64,000 bases of DNA from Labyrinthula sp. Ha (lineage: Eukaryota; Sar; Bigyra; Labyrinthulida; Labyrinthulaceae): positions 124,001-188,000 of the forward strand of contig JAALGZ010000003.1 of assembly GCA_015227615.1 (NCBI GenBank), written 5' to 3'. The notes below the pieces were generated by a model. It had not been told where the DNA came from, searched no databases, and worked only from the letters and a program-made list of their open reading frames with translations. Of the stretch, positions 32,738 through 45,249 are shown piece by piece. The translations under genes and the position numbers were made by a program. Numbering within the stretch: the stretch's first letter is position 1; each line of letters starts with the position of its first letter.

Positions 32738-33457
32738 TCAAGTAGATGTGCAGTTCGGGTAATGTACCCTTGTAAATTCACAAATTTCCCGTTTTCCGTG
32801 TCGGTAATCGAAACCGATAAAATTTTGGGCATGATCCGTACTTTTGATGTCATAAACCGTTTGCAATTCTTTCAGAATCTTGATCGCGTTGTTCCTGTCC
32901 TTTGAAGAGATCAAAATGTCATCAACATAAATAAGGAAAAAGTCAAATTGGCCGTGAGCATTGTGGCGCTTGAACAGTGTAGTATCGATCAAGGAGTTCG
33001 TAAATCCAATGGATTGAAGTGTCTTCGATATGTGTATATACCATTTTCTTCCTTATTCTTTTAGGCCGTAGATAGCTTTGAATGAGCTCTAGACGTATTT
33101 GCCCCGCTTTTTGCTGAAGATCTGAGGAAGCTAGTAATACCTTTTTGTGTCCAGAGAGGCGTTTAAGTATGCGTTCGATATATCGACCTGATGGATCTTG
33201 TTCTTGTAAGCGGCAACGTGCGCCAGGAAGATCCTAATTGTTTCTTTATTGCTGACCGGAGAATGAACAGATTCCATTTGAGGGATGTTCTTGCCATTAG
33301 CTGTGAAACGGACTTTATATATGTCCTTCTTGTTCACGTTGTCGTATTTTTTTGTAAAAAGTTCCAGAAAGTGGTATATTTGGGTTCCTTGTGACAGCGG
33401 TTCCCCATGTTCCAGTTTACATTTTGCGACTTTGATAAATTTTTTAGCTCCTTCCAA
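32738..33457 (-). pseudogene. Copia reverse transcriptase region
   Basis: Two frames carry RT text: YKVRFTANGK, SPVSNKETIRIFLAHVA and IHQVDISNAYLNASLD at 33131-33457, and the catalytic IYVDDILISSKDR at 32738-32992. It belongs to the 31791-36176 fossil. Confidence 0.75.
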
Positions 33458-33918
33458 TATGCTTGAAGCCAGAACTCTCTCTCGCTGGATCTCATAGCTG
33501 CTTTGAAACTTTTGGGTAACGTCTTTTCCTTTACTTTTGTAGCGTTGTATATATCAAAGTTGAAAACGAAGTGTTTCTTCAATTTTTGAGCAATGATGTA
33601 GTTCGCTGTTATTGGATGGGTATCTTTCTTTTTCTTTTGTTTTATTCTAGAGCTTCTCCTGACCCAGTGCTCAGTGTTTTCAGTATCAGGTTCGTTCCTT
33701 ATCTCAAGGAAAGTTTTGTATGGGTCTTCATCTGCTAGATTTTGTATCAAGTTTTTTTCTTTTGGAGCTCGTTGAGTTATAGCGTATTGTCTATATTCAT
33801 TTCTGAAGTTTCTGGTATAGATATCATTTCTCGTGCGGTTATTCAGTATCGCAGACTCGGATGATATTCTTGAAGGTGCGAGATATATTCCTTTTTCGTT
33901 CTTAGGTAGTACTTTTTG

Positions 33919-34248
33919 TTACTTTGCCCCCTTTCTGTAAGATAATGGCTCTCCAAATCTAAAATATTTGTTCAATTCCGGTGTTTTATTGTAGAAGAGG
34001 TGATATGGTACTTCTTGTGCCATATTATTCCAGGTGATATTTAGAATTTCGACTGCGTAGGTTGCTGCAAAGTTCCAGTATAGGACCGATATCTTGGAGT
34101 CGTTCAAGAGCATTTTGATTTTCTCCAATACACTGCGGTTGGATCTTTCCGCGATACCGTTTTGTTGCGGTGTATATTTTGCACTAAACCTGTGGCCGAT
34201 CACATGTTGTTGCAGGAATGATTTGAGTTTTGAGTTTCTGAATTGCAT
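33919..34248 (-). pseudogene. Copia integrase core fragment
   Basis: YTPQQNGIAERSNRSVLEKIKML is the copia integrase catalytic-Glu block, followed by LNITWNNMAQEVPYHLFYNK. It belongs to the 31791-36176 fossil. Confidence 0.8.
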
Positions 34249-34453
34249 ACATTGGTCTCAATACAGTTCTTTTGGGTATGTTCCACTTTTCCTCTATTTC
34301 ATTTAGTATGTCTATAACGTGTCTTGGGATCTCTTAAGCTTTTCTGTACGTTCGAAGAAACCTCATTTTCGTAAGGCTGTCTGTAAGAAGTACAAATGCA
34401 ACTTTACCTTTCTTTGACTTGAACCCTGTTTTGACTGTATCACCGTATATTCG

Positions 34454-34873
34454 TTAGTTTGCTATCGTTGCTGGATCTTTTCTCTTTGATTTATTTGGTA
34501 GTCTCGCATCTTTGCACGCGTTACAGATTCCGCAGTTGCGATGTTGGCGTTGTTGTTCTTTGGATATGTTATAATGTAGAAGTGTTCTATTCAGGATCTG
34601 CTCACTTGGGTGCATAAAAAATCTGTACCAGAAATTTTGGCAGTGATTCACGTCTCCTTCTACTCTATATAGGTTGTTCTTTTTCTTTTCTATATTTAGG
34701 ATGTTACAATTGCCACTTTGAATGGTGAGTTTCTTATCATTCATCTCAAAGTCGAACCCTTTGGTGGCAAGTTTTCCTAAAGATACTAGTATTGACTTGT
34801 TCGTTGAATCTATCAAACACACTTCTTTCAATTGTAGTTCCATATTGTACATTTTTATTCTTAGGGATTCCAT
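34454..34873 (-). pseudogene. Copia protease-integrase linker with zinc-binding motif
   Basis: The frame ends in an H...H...CxxC pattern (FMHPSEQILNRTLLHYN ... CGICNACKDARLP), the copia pre-integrase zinc domain. Confidence 0.65.
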
Positions 34874-35274
34874 TTTTCTGGTGTCTGACGAGCTGTTTAT
34901 GCCCTTTACCTTTGTACCCTTTATTTACTTAACCTCCGACATATATTTTTCGAGTTCTATGGGTGCGATATGCTCGCTGGCCCCGCTATGAAATACGATA
35001 TCATAAATTCCTTTTTTGTTCTTCTTTTCCTTTTCTAATTATTGTTTTGTTTTTTCTTTTTCTGATTTATTTATATTTATGTTTGAAACATATCCTTGTA
35101 TTTCTTTCAAATAACTGCTTGTCTTCGTTGATGAAGTGACCTGACTTTGTCCCTCGTTTATGTTGGATATGTCCTCTTCTTCGTCCTTCTGTTTATTTAC
35201 GTATTTTGCCTTGGGTTCTCTTTTGACTCTACATTCTTTCGTAGAGTGTCCGAAACCATTGCAGTTATTGCATT

Positions 35275-36115
35275 TTATCTCTCTACATTGGGCTCTAACG
35301 TGTCCATAACGTTTACAGTGATGACATTGTAAACCTTTGCCTTTTCTGTTTCACGTTTTGTGTCCGTTTTTGTTATAATGTGAACCTTTTTTTTATTTTG
35401 GGCACCCTTTGATCTTTCAAATTTATTTGCCAAAATATGTAAATGACGAAGGACCTTTTCAACTGAATAAAAATCTGGCTGCGTGTCCACTGCAATTTGA
35501 AGTAACCTGCTTTCCTCTGTGTTCATTATTTTGATTGCTCTTTCTATGACCTTATCGTCATCAATCATACGTCCCGCCTGTTTATATGCTGTGATGTTTA
35601 TCTCGAAATCCTGTAACTTCTCATTCAGATTATTTCCTGCTGGTTTCTTGAACTTATCCTTAGATATTTGTTTTTAAGCACTGTCGGTAAGAGAAAACAT
35701 CTTGGCAAGTTTGCTCCAAATTTCTGCAGCAGATTTGATACCTTTCAGGCGCATCAGTACCTTGTCGCCGATTCTATTTATTATGAGTGACACTAAGACT
35801 GCGTTTTTATTTGCAGCTGAAACCCCTATGAGTGGGTCCTTGTTGTTCTTAAGCTTGGTTAGTTGCGACTCAAGGTCGACCATCTTTTCCTTTTCACGCA
35901 GAAATGATTCAATCCTCCACTTCCAAATTTCATAGTCTTCCTCTCCTTGGAGAGGGCTGATCATATTCTTTATTTCCATTTTTTGTTTCGGCTGTTAACC
36001 TGTTTAATTCCATTCTTTCTTTATGTTTAAACCTTATTACATTCTCTATTCTATATGATATTCTAAAAGCTATATGATATTTAGCTAGCTCAATTATTTC
36101 ATATAGTTTACACAT
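35275..36115 (-). pseudogene. Copia gag region
   Basis: Frames at 35674-35979 (MISPLQGEEDYEIWKWRIE, then AAEIWSKLAKMF) and 35275-35568 show the UBN2-type copia gag. Cys/His-rich knuckle text follows near 35230-35330. Confidence 0.7.
35987..36000 (-). other. Primer-binding site matching tRNA-Asn anticodon arm
   Basis: The minus strand reads GGTTAACAGCCGAA from the LTR edge. Its complement TTCGGCTGTTAACC is the anticodon stem-loop of eukaryotic tRNA-Asn(GTT). This implies priming by a tRNA half, as known for Drosophila copia with initiator tRNA. Confidence 0.7.
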
Positions 36116-36176
36116 ATTTAGTCATAGGGAATAAAACAAATCTGACTTGTAGGAAGTGTGCTGGAACAATTCAACA
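36001..36176 (-). repeat. 5' LTR of copia 31791-36176
   Basis: The partner of 31791-31966. Its inner edge touches the tRNA-Asn-like primer-binding site. Confidence 0.85.
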
Positions 36177-36480
36177 AAAGGAGCTTAAACTCTTATCAAA
36201 GTTCCCTCCTCTGGCTTCACACGATTTGCCAGTTGGTCGGTTGAAAAGTTTTTCTAGTCGTTCCAGCTCCTGCTTTGGATCAAGTTCGAAAAATGAAGAT
36301 GGTTTATCCCAAATCTCCTTTGTTGTTTCCAGATCGGAGATACGTTCCAAAAGATCGTTACTCAGGTGGACGTAGATAAGATTATTTTGCTTTTCCTTCA
36401 AGAATTGTTTCCGTTCTGGTTTGATGAGGATTATCATTGGAGGACGACGAGTTAGTAGTAGAATGTGAATTCGAATCAAT
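36177..36480 (-). mobile_element. Copia gag fragment
   Basis: The minus-strand frame at 36171-36479 has the copia gag block LLERISDLETTKEIWDKPS and a leucine-rich tail. It directly flanks the LTR of the previous element and may belong to yet another, older copy. Confidence 0.55.
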
Positions 36481-36719
36481 GAGGGACCCTAGTCCCTTTT
36501 ACAGTAACAGGACTTTTATTCTTAGCTTGAAAGGAGGTCAATATTCCTTTTTCTCAACTTTCCAGGCACTGTTTTCTGTTATTTCGTTTAGTTTTTTTCT
36601 AAAATATTTCGGCTGTTCGCCTTTTGTTGGATATAAAGTTATATGTCAAAAAAGTGTAATATGATATATCTATTACGCAAACTGTATCTTTAAGACAACT
36701 AAAATATGATATAATACAT

Positions 36720-38008
36720 ATATGAAAGAAGTAGATAAATTCAAAGAACTAGTTAAGGACAAACTTGTCCCCAGAGCATGCGTGTTAGAACAAGAAAAAA
36801 AAACGGTTCGATTCCTTGAGTTGCTCAACAAGAACATAGATAACGTTACGAAGGAAAAGATACCCAAAATTTATTTCGGATCAGACGGTAGTAAACTTCA
36901 GTCAGAAGAGGATGTATATTCGCCGGTTTCAAATAAGGAAACTACCAGGATCTTTATCGGACTTTCAACAGCAGAAAAATAAGACAATATGGGAGCTGAA
37001 TATATCCTCAGCATATATAAATTCAAACTTATCAAAGAAAAAATGCTTTGAGCTGCCACCGCTATTCAGGAAAAGGCAATCCAAGTTCTTATGGAAGTCC
37101 GTGAAAGCTATCTATGGATTGAAGGAGAACGGCCGTGCCTGATATCTGAATTTGTCCAAAACCCTCAAAGGTTCATCTGTGTGCCCTGCTTCGCCGAGAC
37201 AACCCCAATTAAATGGTTGATGTCAGATCAGGGAACAATTTATCTTTTTTATGTTAATTACATTTCATTCGCCACAAATTCAACAAGAAATGGTAATTTC
37301 ATCTTGAGAAAGCTTCAATCCACCTACGACATCAAAGCATCTCAGAAAGAAACAAAAATCGTTGGGTTTGAACTTAACCAATTAGAACACTGGTTGTTCA
37401 TTAATGTCTAGAAGTATATCGAGGCAGTTACGAAGGCTTACGACTGCAAGAAAACAAAAGGACAGAAGACACCTCACGAGCTAGCTAAATATCATACACC
37501 ATGAGGAAACAGAATCGAGGAGAAACTATATCAGAGAATAATTGGAGCCATTCACTTCATAACTGAAACATGTAGACCGGACATTGCCTACGCAGTGAAC
37601 AGGTTAACCCTTTTTACAAAGGATCCAACCTTAAGTTACTATAAGTAGAGAAAAAAAGTATTAAGTACCTGAATCATACAAGAGAATACAGTCTCTATTA
37701 TAGAAAAAAACACAGAATAATGCAAAATAAAAACATAATTAGATGCATCTAGGGGAAACATTACGGGAGACAGGTTGCCTCTTGATGAACATTTAATCAC
37801 ATTGAACAACACAAAAATAAGCTGGAAATCTAAAAATAAACGGTAATAGCTAAATATTCTACAGTAGAATTGGTTGGAATGACAGGAGCATTAAGTTCAA
37901 CAGAGTGGTTGAAACACATATTGGACTTTGTGGGGACAAAAAATGTAGCATGGAGTATCAAGAGTAACAGCTTATTGATAATATAACCACTACCGGGACA
38001 GAACCTGA
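36720..38008 (+). mobile_element. Ty1/copia remnant, left part (split by the 38009-42340 element)
   Basis: The plus strand shows RT text at 36722-37411 (PVSNKETTRIFIGLS, WELNISSAYINSNLS, VKAIYGLKENG, LFYVNYISFATNS) and RNase H text at about 37540-37980 (TCRPDIAYAVNRL, then a VELVGMTGALSSTEW block). The RNase H reading is cut at 38008 and resumes at 42341, so a second copia landed inside it. The remnant has several breaks. Confidence 0.75.
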
Positions 38009-38150
38009 TGTTTATTTATGCTACTTAGACCTTTTTTAGTAACACAGTTATTGGTTTAAGTCGCCAGCGATATATGTATTGTTCAGTCAAGGGGGATTTA
38101 ACCTTTAGAATAAAAATAAAATACAGACGTTTTTCTTATACTTTACAAAA
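38009..38150 (+). repeat. 5' LTR of copia 38009-42340
   Basis: It starts TGTTTATTTATGC. The end at ACTTTACAAAA is set by the adjoining primer-binding site and by the target duplication on the other side. Confidence 0.8.
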
Positions 38151-38219
38151 GGTTAATAGCCTAAAAGTTAAAAAATGAGCCAATAACATAAACCTTCTGT
38201 CCCTAAGCCTGAGCTAGGA

Positions 38220-38960
38220 GGTAACTTTCACTTGTGGGAATGGAGGCTTCGTGCCTACTTGTCTGAGATGGGATTTTGGGGTTATGTTTCCGAAGGAACT
38301 GTGCTGGAAGTACAGGAAAATGGACAATTTGTAACCGCCCAAGAAACCAAGTGCCTGTCTATCGTTGTCAACACCCTTGACAACGACATCGTCCATCAAA
38401 TAGTCCATTTAAGTGATACCCACAGCATCTAGAAGAAAGTAAAACTCCTTCTGCTGGGCAATGCAGCAGCTCAAACACTAAAGATTAAGAAAAATATAGC
38501 AGAACTTGCTTTCCAGGGAAGCCAATATTGCCTTTTGAATAATTTTATCCAGTTAGTAGGGCGTTTGGGGAGCCTGAAAGCAACTTTAGACAATAAAGGA
38601 CTTTTCTTGCAACTGTTGGACAAGTTTCCGAACGGTATGTTCGGCTTTGTGTTTCGTACCCGAAAAGAGACTGAGGGAGTTCCAGCACTTACCAGAACAG
38701 AATTTAGCAAGAAAATAGACAGTAATGAGGTACCTTGTCGAAAAAGGAGTATACAGACCAACCGAAAAACAGAACGTCTTTTCAGTTGTAGCTAGATGAA
38801 AGCGCTGTTCAGAGTGCAGGTTAGTCCATAGGACCAAAGAGTGTCCTAGGTGTTATAACTGTAACGGAACTGGACACTTGAGAAGAAACTGTCCTAAACT
38901 GCAGCGCTCTTCCAATAACTCTACAAGTTCAACAAAAGAAGATGCCGCAGAAACAGCTAC
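38220..38960 (+). pseudogene. Copia gag region
   Basis: Frames start with GGNFHLWEWRLRAYLSEMGF, the typical copia gag opening (38232-38432), and end with a CCHC knuckle CYNCNGTGHLRRNC near 38850. It belongs to the 38009-42340 fossil. Confidence 0.7.
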
Positions 38961-39987
38961 TACGAAACAACACAATGGAAAGTTCAGCTTTGTAGCCTCT
39001 GCTCTTAATAGCAGTGACGAAGCTAAAAAGAGCTTTGTTATTGACTCTGGTGCAACTTACCATTTTTGCGGAGACAAAAAATTGTTCACTGTCTTAGAAG
39101 CTTGTACTCCCAGAAAAATATCTACAGCAAACGGCGTTATTGTGGTAAGTAAAGTAGGAAAGGTTGAGTTTGAAACAGAAGCCGGGTTGAATATTGAACT
39201 GACCAACGTATGTTTCAACGAAAATATGCCTAACCTTATTTCTGTAGACCAATTGGTCAAGAGAGGTGTCTCTGTTATTTTTGAAAATAATTATTGTACT
39301 CTCGAAAGTGATACTAACAATTTTTCCTTACAGCTCCCAATAAATGATGGTGAGGCCCAACTTAAAATGAAGGGATCGTTTTTACTAGCTGCCAAAGAAA
39401 ACACTAGGTATGAAAGGTTTAATCATCTCTATCAAAAAAGTGTGGATGGACTTAAGGAAAAAGTTAATGGCCTAGATGTTGGTGAACCAAAGGAACCCTG
39501 CGAAGGATGCTTGAAAGGGAAGTTTCTAAGAACAAAGATTAAACATGCACCCTCAGGGACAGTAAGAAAACCCTTGGAGCTCTTAGTAGTAGACCTCATG
39601 GAACCTTTTCCGACTAGTAAAGACAAGAAGACAGGTGCTCTCATTGTTACTTGTGCCGGTAGTAACTACTCATGGAGCTTTGCTTTCACAAATAAATCAG
39701 AAGCACCCCAGCTAGTGAAAAACCTAATCTTAAAGTTAGAGAGACAACATCTAGGAAAGATCAAATTTTTACAAAACGACAACTGTTTGGAATTTTACAA
39801 CAAGTTTTTGATCGGTTTTCTAGACAACTTAGGAATTGAAATAAGGTACTCAAATGCCTACACCCATGAGCACAACGGCAGGGCTGAAGAAAAGAACAAC
39901 ATCTTGCTAAAAGCATTGAGAACTAATCTCAAAAAAGCTCTACTGCCACCAGTTTTTTGGTCTTACTCGCTACTTTACATCACTTAG
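38878..39987 (+). pseudogene. Copia protease and integrase region
   Basis: A 369-residue frame with the protease motif FVIDSGATYHFCG (about residue 50), a pre-integrase zinc region (FNHLYQKS ... CEGCLKGK) and the integrase core, including VVDLMEPFPTSKD, FLQNDNCLEFYN and AYTHEHNGRAEEKN. It is part of the nested copia fossil. Confidence 0.85.
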
Positions 39988-40687
39988 GTCCAAAGCCGAA
40001 CCTGTTCAACCAAGATGCCTGAAATATCTTACCAAAAACTGACAGGCCTGAAGCCAGACCTTAGCAACCTCAGAGTCTTTGGATCACTTGGTACGCGCAA
40101 GTTCCAGTAGAAAGTAGAAAAAAACTTAAAGACACAGCTACCAAGGTCCGTTTTTTAGGTATTTCAGTATACCACCACGAATTGCTGGTAATGGACTTAG
40201 CAAGTAAACGGGTGTTTCCCACAGCAACGTTGTCTTTAGAAGAAAACAAGTTTCTTAATCCAGGCGACAGATACAGCTTTGTTCCCCTAGAAATCCTAGA
40301 AAATGATGTGCTCAAAAATTCTGAGGAATCCATTCAACACTTGGTTACTAGAATTCCTTCCACAAGATTACCAGCTGAAGCTACCGAAGAGGCCTACCAG
40401 GACAATTTTCAACAGAATTATTTAGAAGTAACGGAGGAGATGGAGCTCCAGAGCGCTTCTGATGACTCCCTTGAACATGTTCTTGAGTCCTCTTAGACGA
40501 CTGAATCCGAACAGACAGCACATGAAACGGAGGAGAAGCCGTACCTCAATCGAAACTTCGACATCTCAACTAGTAACATCATCGCAACTCCTCGAGTGAG
40601 ATCCTCTGTAAACCATTACTCAGCAGTAGCAGTGGACGCATGACAGAAGAAACTCCAAAAGTAGTTCGAATCTGAAGACAAAGAGGA

Positions 40688-41518
40688 ATGAAAAAAGCTT
40701 ACGAAAAAGAGCTTGAAGTTTTGGAAACAGTAGGAAAACTAAAGGTGATAGAACAGCCTAAGAACTGCCTGTCCATACCATTCTATGAGGTCTTTGAAGT
40801 CAAAAACGGCGCTAACGGCGCTAACAGTAAACAGAGAATGAAGGTCAGGCTAACTGCCCGCGTGGATCTTGTCTCGGATTTTAAACGGTATTATTCCCCG
40901 GTCGTCTCAAATGAGATTATTAGGATATTTATTTTTGTAAGTTGGACGAAAGGTTTAGAAATAAGACAAGCGGATATAACTAGTGCATATCTCTACGGCC
41001 GTTTGGAAGAACCAGTGTACTTACTACTACCTGAAGGACACCCACAGAAACTAGAAAATAACTCAAAAGTTTACGAGTGTGTAGCTAGTTTGTATGGTTT
41101 AAAACAGAGTGCCAAAGTGTGGTTTAGGACAATAGACTCTTTTTTAAAGAGGTTAAAGGTCCATTCATCTGCATTAGGGGGAGGATTGTATACTTACGAG
41201 GAAAATGGCAAGACTATGTATCTGGTGGTTTATGTAGACGACTTAGCATATAGCTGCACAGAAAAACAGCTTTTAGGCTGGTTTGAAGGAAAACTCAAGG
41301 AAAGTTTTAAAATACGTTGTGAAGAACTTACTACTAGCTTTGTGGGAACAGAAACAGTTCGCCACAAAGACTATTTATATTTGTCACAACGAAGCCGAGT
41401 TTTGAAACTGGCGGAGGAGTACAACCTCAGAGAGGGTGAAGCGCCCAGTGTGGTCATACATGTGGTTGAAAACCCCCAGTTACCTGATGGTAATGAAATT
41501 GATCTCAGGGCATTATAA
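40688..41518 (+). pseudogene. Copia reverse transcriptase region
   Basis: A 276-residue frame with LETVGKLKVIEQP, YYSPVVSNEIIRIF, IRQADITSAYLYGRLEEPVY, CVASLYGLKQSAKVWF and the catalytic VVYVDDLAYS. It is part of the nested copia fossil. Confidence 0.85.
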
Positions 41519-41539
41519 AAGTAGGTCGGTGAACATTCT

Positions 41540-42160
41540 TATGTTTCAAATAATGGTAGACCAGATATTGCGTTTCTAGTCAGCTTCATTGCTAGACATA
41601 TACAATATAAAAAACTGGGGTTATTCAGAATGGGACGTAAAACTTCGAGGTATTTAATCAATACGAAGAATGAGGCTATTATGATGAAAAGAAACGAAAG
41701 CTTAACACTCACTGCATTTTTGGATGCTGCATTCGCAGATTGCCTAGAAGACAAATTCAAATAATCTTCTGGATTTGTTATTCTGTTGGGTCCGTACCAA
41801 TTGTTTGGAAAGCAAAGAAGCTTAAGGAGGTGACAACTTCTACAGCAGTGGCTGAGTTTTTGGCCTTACACGGTCTAGTGAAGGGGCTAATCTTTGTGCA
41901 CTACCTCATTGTTGAAGGTTTCAATTTAGAGATGGGCAGACCCGTAGTCTACTGCGATGCCAAGACTACGAGAGGCATTGCACTTGGATAAGCCCCATCA
42001 AAAGCCACGCGCTACTTAGGCTCAAAGTTTTTCCTGATTCAGCAACTAGTAGAGGATCAAATGATTGAGATCAAAGAAGTGGGTACTGACGGCAATGTTG
42101 CTGATCAATTTACGAAAAGCTTGGGACGAAAAAAAAACACGACATGTTCTCAAAACTGTT
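41540..42160 (+). pseudogene. Copia RNase H region
   Basis: Frames contain NGRPDIAFLVSFIARH, then STAVAEFLALHGLVKGL and VYCDAKTTRGIALG, and finally TDGNVADQFTKSLG, the standard copia RNase H end. Confidence 0.75.
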
Positions 42161-42193
42161 AATGAAAACAAAGCTCTAAGTACGGATGGGAAT

Positions 42194-42340
42194 TTTATAT
42201 TTATGCTACTTAGACCTTTTTAATGTTTAACAGTTTTTGGGTTAAATATCCAATGAGATATGTATTGTTCAATCAAGGGGGATTTAACCTTTAAAATAAA
42301 AACAAAATACAGAACTTTTTGTTCAGACTTTACAACAAAA
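42194..42340 (+). repeat. 3' LTR of copia 38009-42340
   Basis: The partner of 38009-38150, followed by the CCTGA duplication. Confidence 0.8.
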
Positions 42341-42450
42341 CCTGACAAAAAGCTCAAGACATATGGAGTTTAAGTATTTTTTTCCAAGAATAGTAATAAA
42401 AAGAAACAAGTAGAAACTGGATTAATTAGAGGGGGGGAATCCGGTAGACG
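42341..42450 (+). mobile_element. Ty1/copia remnant, right part
   Basis: The RNase H end (KSSRHMEFKYFFPR) of the 36720-38008 remnant resumes here after the nested element. It is followed at about 42428 by a purine-rich AGAGGGGGGGAA, the likely polypurine tract. Confidence 0.7.
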
Positions 42451-45249
42451 TGTTCACGATTCCGGTCAAAGAATACATCTTTAAAAGAATGAGAAAATAC
42501 TTAGTTGTCTCGAGCAAGGAATAAAAAGAAAAATAAAAGTAAGGAGATGTTATATATATATATATGCGTGAATTTTATCGACATCATAATAAATAGAATA
42601 GAAATAGTCGGTTCATGTATATATTTGTTGTATCTTTCTGCTTATGCTTCTACTTCTTCTAAAAGCCTTGACTCATATCCACCTTCGTCACGCATTCCTA
42701 CTAGCTAGAAAAGAGTTATATTTGCCCTCTATGTAACTTTTAGTTGTATTTAACTTAAACCAATATAGAGTATATTAATCTTTTGAACTGTTTGCAACAT
42801 AAATAACCATATCTCGATCATGCAAGCTTAGAAGAAACTTAAATATTTTTCATAAGTACTATTTTTTATCCCGAATATTTAAGTTTAAAGTTAAAAGCAA
42901 AGATACATTAATATTTGCTCAGTAATAATGTTAAGTGGTAATTTTACTGAAAAAGAATAATTTTCTTCATAATAATTTTGTTTTCATAGTTTTTTCGCTT
43001 GACTTAAACTTCCGTGTATTTTCTTCTCATAGATTTTCTTCTTGAATTGAAGTTTCGTATATTTTCTGTTGCTTTGATTTAAAATAAATCTTATGCTTTA
43101 ACTTAGTGCAACAGATATCCAACTTAAAAATTAATATATAAGCTAAAAAATAATGTAGCTTTTGTTTTAATACACAGAACAGTGAAGATACATTAACTTG
43201 ATCAAGTTTTCATTTTCATTTCATCCTTTCTTGTGCCTGAGCATGGTGCTTTAACAATCTCGACACATTTTTCCTTGTTTTGCTATTTTGATTACTTTCA
43301 TTTTGAATTTTGATTTTGGGAAATTTCTAATTCCGCCAATGAGAAAAAAACGTTTAAAAAATAATCCTGATATTGATTGAAAAAAAAAGCAATATACAGT
43401 AATACCACATCGTGATAATAGAGAAAATTATATACTTCTGCTAAAAAAGGATGTTACAGGAAAATGATTTAAATTATACTGAGAAGAATAAGAATTATTC
43501 ATATTATCCCAGATCTAGTTTAGTTTATTTTACGAATCTGCATATATGTGCACAATATTCGATGGAACGAGGCTACCTCTCCGAAAACAAAAAAAAACTG
43601 TCTCTTTGCCAGAACAAAATAATGATTTTGCTCCAAGTTATTATGAAGGAAACCTTGATTTATTGCATTTACTAAGGAGTCAATAAATCTTACAGAACCA
43701 TTATCTCTCCGGTTCATTGTTCGTCCTTGCCGTTCTGTAAAGCAAAGTATAGGACCTAGTCACATGCAATAATTCGACCTGGATCTTGAACAAAAACTTT
43801 TGATGACTAACAAACACATCTTTTCTGGTTTGTACAGGTTCTCTTAATCCTTTTTATCATCCACAAACCACGGAAGGGTTTTGGCGCCCATTACCCCGGG
43901 TATGGTAATAATTACTTATTCATTGACACTGGGCCAAAGACAGCTGCCAGTGAAAGTATTTTCCTTAAGTCGGTATCATCATTAATTGATAGAATGCTTC
44001 AAATTTTTGCACTAGCTTTTCATATCATTTTTTTTTCTAGTTTTACCCGGTGTAAAGTATTCAAAAACGCATAATTGTTAGTACAAAGGGGGAAATTCTA
44101 TATTAAAAAAGTTCTATTGTGACTTTTTTCTAGCGCATTCCAACTTAAGAGTGATGTCCTTGATTTTGAAAGATAAGAATCATACTTTTAAACTAATAAA
44201 ACGTGTTTAGTAACATTATAAGTTTCAAAAATATTTTTCTATTATTTTAATAATATTAAGTATATTCTTGGCAAAAGCTACCTATAAATTCATGTTGTTT
44301 AATGTCAAAATACATTCCTCCAGTACTCAAACACACAATAAGAGTCCAAAATATATACCAACTGAAACAGGTCAAGAAAGCATATAAAGAGACGACCTAT
44401 GGAAGGTCAGGACAAAAAAGATATACCGAAGTATACGTATACAGTTTTGGAAGCAGAAGAAGTTGAGCGTAAAAAGATTAAAGTTGAAGAAGTGCAGCAG
44501 AGGAGCTAGATCAGAATTCTACAGTGGAATTGAGATCAAAGGAAATTTAAATTCAGAAAGAAGCAGCAGCAAGTTGAAAGCTCTAAGGTTACTTAAAGAA
44601 ATACCTGAGTCTGTTTTAGAAGAATTTAATAAACTTAAATTTATACAAACTTTTACTAAATAAGAATTGGTGTTCGTATTCTCTATCTTCATATGTATTT
44701 GTATCTATTCTCATTTTATTTGCGTACCTATTGTGCTATACAAAACAACCTTCTTCTATATTAAAAGTAGCGTTACCGTTAAGAAATCTATATTTCTCGG
44801 TACACTTCTTACTAGAAAACCCAAAATACTTATCAACAAATTATTGGAATCCTATGTACCATTGTTTCTCTTATGTCGCTTTCTATCATTAGAAATGTTA
44901 ACTTTCCTCCTACTAAATAGTCTTGGTTTCTGGGAAACAACTACCCGTGGTATTTAACACCCATATGGACTGCATAGGGCAAAATATGTGTAAAATTTCC
45001 AATATTTAATTAAGTAGCGTCAGAAAGAGTCAAATCCAATAAAAAAGAAATCTTCTGAAGAACAGAAAGTACAACATTCGCTTTTTTATAGCATAAAGAT
45101 AATCGCAAAGCAACAGGAAAGTGGACCGGAACGGTTGTATATGATATAGATATAAATATAAAATATTTAATAGAGTGGTTTTTATTTCATAGTCAAAACA
45201 AGAATAAATACAAAATCAAAATAAACAATATTCAAGTCAACGCAAAGTT
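42451..45249. other. Gene-free AT-rich stretch
   Basis: No gene is recognised. Short frames (44463-44663, basic; 44667-44957, hydrophobic) have no motif and look like chance. An (AT)n run lies near 42551. Confidence 0.4.

Larger units (their letters stand above)
31791..36176 (-). mobile_element. Ty1/copia element with both LTRs, broken
   Basis: LTRs of 176 bp (31791-31966 and 36001-36176, TGTT...CAACA) flank a minus-strand body with gag, protease-linker, integrase, RT and RNase H in copia order. The primer-binding-like site at 35987-36000 matches tRNA-Asn exactly over 14 bases and abuts the LTR. The outer flanks do not match as a target duplication (GTATA against AAAGG). The LTRs are visibly diverged and the body has several breaks; it is of moderate age. 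Confidence 0.82.
38009..42340 (+). mobile_element. Ty1/copia element nested in an older copia, broken
   Basis: LTRs at about 38009-38150 and 42194-42340 share ATTTATGCTACTTAGACC and CAAGGGGGATTTAACC blocks. CCTGA flanks both ends (38004-38008, 42341-42345). The body encodes gag with a CCHC knuckle, protease, integrase, RT and RNase H on the plus strand in copia order. The primer-binding-like site at 38151-38161 abuts the LTR. It has several breaks and its LTRs have diverged by well over 10%. Confidence 0.85.

Noticed and set aside
35987-36000. Possible tRNA-Asn gene piece
   Set aside because: Only the anticodon arm matches and it abuts an LTR, so it is a primer-binding site. No tRNA cloverleaf was found in the window.
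44667-44957. Hydrophobic 96-residue frame that could be a small membrane protein
   Set aside because: AT-rich codons give Phe/Leu/Ile by chance. No start context, homology or neighbour supports it.
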